Shown piece by piece: positions 58,861 through 61,730 of a stretch of DNA of 61,730 bases. A program made the position numbers and the translations under genes. Origin of the DNA: Candidatus Nomurabacteria bacterium (GTDB taxonomy: Bacteria > Patescibacteriota > Minisyncoccia > Phycocordibacterales > Phycocordibacteraceae); the NCBI GenBank assembly GCA_943353835.1, contig CALRBA010000003.1, positions 1 through 61,730 of the forward strand, given 5' to 3'. Under the pieces are notes generated by a model. That model worked only from the letters and a program-made list of their open reading frames with translations. It ran no database searches and was not told the DNA's origin. Each line of letters starts with the position of its first letter. The first letter of the stretch is position 1.

Positions 58861-60449
58861 AGACCGTATCGGCTATAGTTGTCGTATTGCGTCGGTACCC
58901 AAGCGGTCAACGGGGGCAGGCTGTAAACCTGCTGATTTCGGTCTTCGTTGGTTCGAATCCAACCCGGCGCACCATACAAGGGACAATTTTTCGGGAAATC
59001 CTGCTGTGCCTGTGCGAGATAAAGCCACTGATTCTGGGCGGTTCCGCGCGCTTCGCGCGCGTGGAGGGTGAGGTTCGAGCCGAAGACTTTTTGGAGGGAG
59101 GATTTTTTGGAGGGGTAGTTCTGACTTTGGGCTATTTCACTAAGCGCTTGCGCTTCGTTTATCCACTCTCGCATCGGTTCGAGCCAAGCGGCGGCGTCTC
59201 GTTCAAGAAGCAGGGATTGTTCCTGCAGAGACCTTTTCTCGGACATGAGAGCATGGCGACGTTCTAGGTAGTCGCCGCGCTCAATGTCCTGTTCGATGAA
59301 AAGGTCGGTGAGGCGGGCAATTTTGCCGTCCAGCACGGCAATCTTTGACCGCATCTCTTGGACAGACGCCGCCGCGATTTGCGTGGTTTCTTTTTCGTCT
59401 TTATCCATAAGCCGGTTGAGTTCAGCCGCCCACTCAAGCGGGAGGACAAATCGCGCGAGAAGTTCGGAGAGTTGGAAGTTCAAAGATTCTTCTCGCACAT
59501 AGGGCTCGGTGCAAACGCCTTTCTTCCGCGTACAGCGATAGTAGATATGCCCCTTCTGCTTTTCAGCAGAAATCGAACAGGTGCAAGTCTCACAGGAGAG
59601 CAGGCCGCAATATGCCTGTGGACTATTCTTCTGCACTCTTTTCTTGCCTCGTAACTTCAAAACTTCTTGCACTCGATCAAACAACTTCTTATCAACGAGC
59701 GGTGTATGCTTGCCCTCGTACACTTCGCCACCATATTTGAAATGACCGTAGTAAAAAATGTTTGAGAGCATCCATGTCATTTGATCTTTGGAATGCGCCT
59801 GACCGCCATTGTCGTTACCCCATCTTCGCGTCGCGTGAGTTCTAAGACCGTTCTGGTATAGAAAATTTGCAATATCTTCTAACCGATATTTATTCTCGGC
59901 ATACATCTCAAACGCCTTGCGAATGATGTGAGACTTCTTTCTGTCAACCACTATTGTCTTCGTGCGTGGGTTATTCAAATAGCCGAGCGGAGCCGAGCTT
60001 GGATAGATACCCTGACGTGCTTTCTCTCGAAGCCCGCGCTTGGTGTTCACACTCAAATCGCGGATGTACTGATTCGCCATCCCGAACTCCACTGACATCA
60101 TCAGAACATTGTCGGCGGGATAATAGGCGCGATCGTGCGTTTGGATATGTGCGATAACACTATTCTGCAAAAGCCACTGTATTTGCCCGCCATCTACCGG
60201 ATTGCGCGAGAGGCGGTCAAGCTTCCAACACACAATGCCTTGAGCTTCGCCTTTTTGTATTCGCGCCATCATCTCGTTGAACACGGGACGACCCGGCATT
60301 TTCGCCGACTTCTTCTCGACGAATACCTCAACGACGTTGAGTCGTTCCTGCTTCGCGAGAGTGCGCAATTCGGACAGCTGCGCCTCAATAGACAAAACCT
60401 GTTTGTCCTCAACATCGGTGCTTTTGCGTGCGTAGAGAAAATACTTCAT
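58806..60449 (-). CDS. Large serine recombinase reading through tRNA-Tyr
   Basis: A 547-residue site-specific recombinase. The resolvase domain has YFLYARKSTDVEDKQ (catalytic Ser), VCWKLDRLSRNPVDG and EFGMANQYIRDLSVNTKRGL. A recombinase domain follows (GIYPSSAPLGYLNNP...TWMLSNIFYYGHFKYGGEVYEGKH). The zinc ribbon is CGLLSCETC...YYRCTRKKGVC, then a coiled coil to about residue 440. The start at 60449 is chosen over 60461 because a leftward TATGAT lies 7 nt upstream. The last ~56 residues (from APGWIRTNE) are the antisense of tRNA-Tyr and of the tyrS end; the frame has no stop at the element boundary. Confidence 0.92.
   Translation of the reverse strand: MKYFLYARKSTDVEDKQVLSIEAQLSELRTLAKQERLNVVEVFVEKKSAKMPGRPVFNEMMARIQKGEAQGIVCWKLDRLSRNPVDGGQIQWLLQNSVIAHIQTHDRAYYPADNVLMMSVEFGMANQYIRDLSVNTKRGLREKARQGIYPSSAPLGYLNNPRTKTIVVDRKKSHIIRKAFEMYAENKYRLEDIANFLYQNGLRTHATRRWGNDNGGQAHSKDQMTWMLSNIFYYGHFKYGGEVYEGKHTPLVDKKLFDRVQEVLKLRGKKRVQKNSPQAYCGLLSCETCTCSISAEKQKGHIYYRCTRKKGVCTEPYVREESLNFQLSELLARFVLPLEWAAELNRLMDKDEKETTQIAAASVQEMRSKIAVLDGKIARLTDLFIEQDIERGDYLERRHALMSEKRSLQEQSLLLERDAAAWLEPMREWINEAQALSEIAQSQNYPSKKSSLQKVFGSNLTLHAREARGTAQNQWLYLAQAQQDFPKNCPLYGAPGWIRTNEDRNQQVYSLPPLTAWVPTQYDNYSRYGLYFKTRTRTPCFPFRTRA
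58889..58974 (+). tRNA. tRNA-Tyr (GTA), CCA encoded
   Basis: Acceptor GCGTCGG/CCGGCGC, anticodon loop CTGTAAA in a GCAGG/CCTGC stem, long variable arm, T-arm TTGGTTCGAATCCAA, discriminator A and encoded CCA (58972-58974). It is the only tRNA in the window with encoded CCA. The recombinase element begins at its 3' end. Confidence 0.96.
58970..59115. repeat. Left inverted repeat of the element
   Basis: Starts with CACCATACAAG over the tRNA end. It contains a 58-nt stretch (59007-59064) and a 38-nt stretch (59078-59115) that recur, reverse complemented, at 61493-61550 and 61434-61471. Between these blocks the copies differ by substitutions and small indels. Confidence 0.88.
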
Positions 60450-60471
60450 ATTTGATATCATAGCAAATAAT

Positions 60472-60840
60472 ATGGATGTAAAGATGAAAAAAGTAAAAAC
60501 TACGCGACCTCCTGATGATATTTTAAAACAGATTGAAGAGCGAGATAAGGATTGTGTTTATTGTCACGGACCTTTTATAAAAGGTGACAACAACGCTTCC
60601 GCCACTGTTGAGCATTTGAATCACAGAAAGGATTGGGACAGTGTGGGGTGCTATATAGCCGAGGGAAAGGATGTCTCTAAAATTGTTGCGCGTTGTTGTC
60701 ATGCTTGTAATTCTAGTAGGAGCGACAAAAGCTTACTTGAGTGGTTTAAAACTCCATATTGCACAAGCAAAAAGATTAAAATTAAATACGATACAGTCGC
60801 CGCTGTTGTCAGAGATTATATTGATGCTTATGAAAAGTAA
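60472..60840 (+). CDS. HNH endonuclease domain protein
   Basis: A 122-residue protein with an HNH/ββα-metal fold: RDKDCVYCHGPF (CxxC), TVEHLNHRKDW (His pair) and RCCHACNSSRSDKSLLEWF (CxxC and N-x3-R). Similar single-domain HNH proteins nick DNA and accompany mobile elements or defence loci. It is divergent from the recombinase with overlapping -10 boxes: plus TATCAT (60456-60461), minus TATGAT (60462-60457). Lower GC than the core genes. Confidence 0.85.
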   Translation: MDVKMKKVKTTRPPDDILKQIEERDKDCVYCHGPFIKGDNNASATVEHLNHRKDWDSVGCYIAEGKDVSKIVARCCHACNSSRSDKSLLEWFKTPYCTSKKIKIKYDTVAAVVRDYIDAYEK

Positions 60841-60848
60841 GTATATGG

Positions 60849-61343
60849 ATGGGAGCGAGAAAAAGAAGATTGGGCAGGGGGCTTACATCACGAGTATCAG
60901 CGGGGCTTTCTTTTATAGAATTTAATTACCTAAGTTATCATTCGACACCCGACCCAGCATGGATTAGAAATATCTACATTTTACTCTCGTTTTATACGGA
61001 GTTGTTACTAAAAGCGATATTTGTCGCCAAAAAGCAATTTATAGATGTCAACGATCTTGATAACAAATTGAGAAAAATCGGACACGATTTTGTTGTCGCC
61101 GCACGAGAAATTGGGAATGCAGACATGCAAGAATTTGGAATAAAGGATATTCGATTTATAAATCACGAATATATTGTCGAAACCGAGGACGGAGAATTTT
61201 ATGTCAAAGACTTCAACGATATTCGATACGACTTTATTGAGAGAAAAGTACGAACTCTGAACGGCGATGAGCATGAGAAATTTAAAAAACAAATCGAGAT
61301 AATGCTAAAAATCAACGGCAAGCTAAAACCGCTTGTGTGGTAG
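60849..61343 (+). CDS. HEPN-like protein, possible frameshift near its start
   Basis: A 164-residue frame. The segment IRNIYILLSFYTELLLKAIFVAKKQF...LDNKLRKIGHDFVVAAREIG recalls HEPN-type helical bundles, but the catalytic R-x4-6-H is not evident. An alpha/beta part (FINHEYIVETEDGEFYVKDF) and a basic tail follow. The first ~25 residues are basic and odd. The alternative frame from ATG 60845 (MDGSEKKKIGQGAYITSISG) looks more protein-like and ends at 60925, so a frameshift near 60900-60920 may separate the true N-terminus. AT-rich like the HNH gene. Toxin or defence role is speculative. Confidence 0.6.
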   Translation: MGARKRRLGRGLTSRVSAGLSFIEFNYLSYHSTPDPAWIRNIYILLSFYTELLLKAIFVAKKQFIDVNDLDNKLRKIGHDFVVAAREIGNADMQEFGIKDIRFINHEYIVETEDGEFYVKDFNDIRYDFIERKVRTLNGDEHEKFKKQIEIMLKINGKLKPLVW

Positions 61344-61730
61344 GGAGCTTCGCTGGTTTCAGACCCGCCAGCGAAGGACTCGGTGTGCGCACGGGTGGGC
61401 GGGGCAAACACACGATGTATTCGTATTGGTATTCCCCTCCAAAAAATCCTCCCTCCAAAAAGTCTTCGGCTTCTGAATTTTTGAACCTCCCCCCACGCGC
61501 GCGAAGCGCGCGGAACCGCCCAGAATCAGTGGCTTTATCTCGCACAGGCAAAACAGAACTTCCCGAAAATGGGACTTGTCTCTTGTATGGTGGCTCTATA
61601 CTACCAAACTCGAACCTATTTCACCCAGAGCCCGAAGCAATGATCACTCGCGCCTCGCAGAGCCTCGGCGCTCGCCCCGCTCGCGGACTCGCGGGGCCGC
61701 CCTTCGCCCTGCCGTCTCATACTTTCTTTT
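61344..61730. other. Right flank without a convincing gene
   Basis: Begins with a hairpin CTTCGCTGG/CCAGCGAAG (about 61349-61375), then the right inverted repeat (61434-61582), then a GC-rich tail to the window edge. A frame is open on the plus strand from ATG 61415 to the end, but it reads the repeat in a different frame from the recombinase and looks fortuitous. On the minus strand, GGCTCT and AGAGCC bracket a GGTTCGAGT segment just before CCACCA. Confidence 0.5.
61434..61582. repeat. Right inverted repeat (relic of a recombinase 3' end)
   Basis: Plus-strand copy of the recombinase C-terminal coding sequence. In the recombinase frame it reads PSKKSSLQKVFGF and then hits a stop, and indels shift the rest, so it is a decayed remnant. 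It ends with CTTGTATGGTG, the complement of the tRNA-end CACCATACAAG. Confidence 0.85.

Larger units (their letters stand above)
58970..61582. mobile_element. Recombinase/HNH/HEPN-like element at tRNA-Tyr
   Basis: Unit bounded by inverted copies of one sequence: 58970-59115 on the left (tRNA CACCA plus recombinase 3' end) and 61434-61582 on the right. It contains a leftward serine recombinase and two rightward genes (HNH, HEPN-like). The tRNA 3' terminus as boundary and the integrase-type gene are classic signs of integration. The inverted rather than direct orientation of the ends is unusual, so the true right boundary may lie outside the window. Confidence 0.65.

Noticed and set aside
61415-61730. 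Plus-strand frame open to the window edge
   Set aside because: Reads the recombinase-derived repeat in another frame and a GC-rich tail; no domain and no family resemblance.
1-61730. Alternative genetic code (UGA as glycine, as in some CPR lineages)
   Set aside because: Several genes, including mnmA and rpmJ, end naturally at TGA, and no conserved protein is interrupted by TGA.

Overview
The window looks like a chromosomal segment of a Candidate Phyla Radiation (Patescibacteria) bacterium, most likely of the Parcubacteria lineage. The grounds are protein architecture and genome style. Several housekeeping enzymes are trimmed: AlaRS without its C-terminal domain, UvrC without the helix-hairpin-helix tail, DnaX without its zinc module, a Mur ligase without its N-terminal domain, and L36 without cysteines. 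There are many one-membrane-pass or lineage-restricted proteins. Short palindromic repeats sit inside reading frames. Many genes start 5-10 nt after a TATAAT-like box, as expected for leaderless mRNAs. TGA is used as a normal stop.

Layout. 1-8 kb: a leftward group dprA - endonuclease/exonuclease/phosphatase - topA (cut by the window edge), divergent from serS - ftsQ-like - dus - dnaX, then tRNA-Gln. 8-12 kb: a GIY-YIG protein and envelope genes (anchored unknown protein, DsbA-like thioredoxin, ZIP transporter, holin-like protein). 12.3-17.9 kb: a VirD4/HerA-like ATPase with a large membrane partner, a small DUF5663-like protein and an anchored FKBP. 18-26 kb: a lipoprotein, tgt, all three excision-repair genes (uvrB, uvrA, uvrC) and ddl. 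27-27.5 kb: four tRNA genes, one with an 81-nt insertion in its D-loop. 27.5-36.6 kb: SWIB protein, ychF, leuS, a sigma region 4/HARE-HTH regulator, an ATPase-less paralogue of the VirD4-like protein, and mltG. 36.7-47 kb: LysM protein, mnmA, an ATP-cone/nuclease fusion, a Mur ligase, a RecB-like nuclease, ung, an M13 peptidase and alaS. 47-58.9 kb: a PilM-like/anchored protein pair, then infA-rpmJ-rpsM-rpsK-rpsD-rpoA-rplQ-rplM-rpsI, grpE-dnaK-dnaJ, tyrS and tRNA-Tyr. 58.97-61.6 kb: a likely mobile element with a large serine recombinase, an HNH protein and a HEPN-like protein. It lies against the CCA end of tRNA-Tyr and is bounded by inverted copies of the recombinase 3' end.

Three themes stand out. 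(1) Small palindromic elements have entered protein-coding genes in frame (topA twice, ftsQ, uvrC, probably tgt, and the dus/dnaX junction). They share an ACAAGGTYNRACCTT arm and an oriented loop, so they behave like a miniature counterpart of Rickettsia palindromic elements. Other repeat families lie in dnaX/tyrS, uvrC/leuS, uvrA, alaS and elsewhere. (2) Expression signals fall into two classes: mostly leaderless genes, several divergent pairs of which share one overlapping -10 box, against a few genes with a -35/-10 promoter, a Shine-Dalgarno or purine-rich leader and a terminator (zinc ribbon, lipoprotein, LysM). (3) A VirD4-like ATPase has an ATPase-less paralogue next to the lytic transglycosylase MltG, which hints at an undescribed envelope transport machine. 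All functions are read from motifs by eye; no database search was run.
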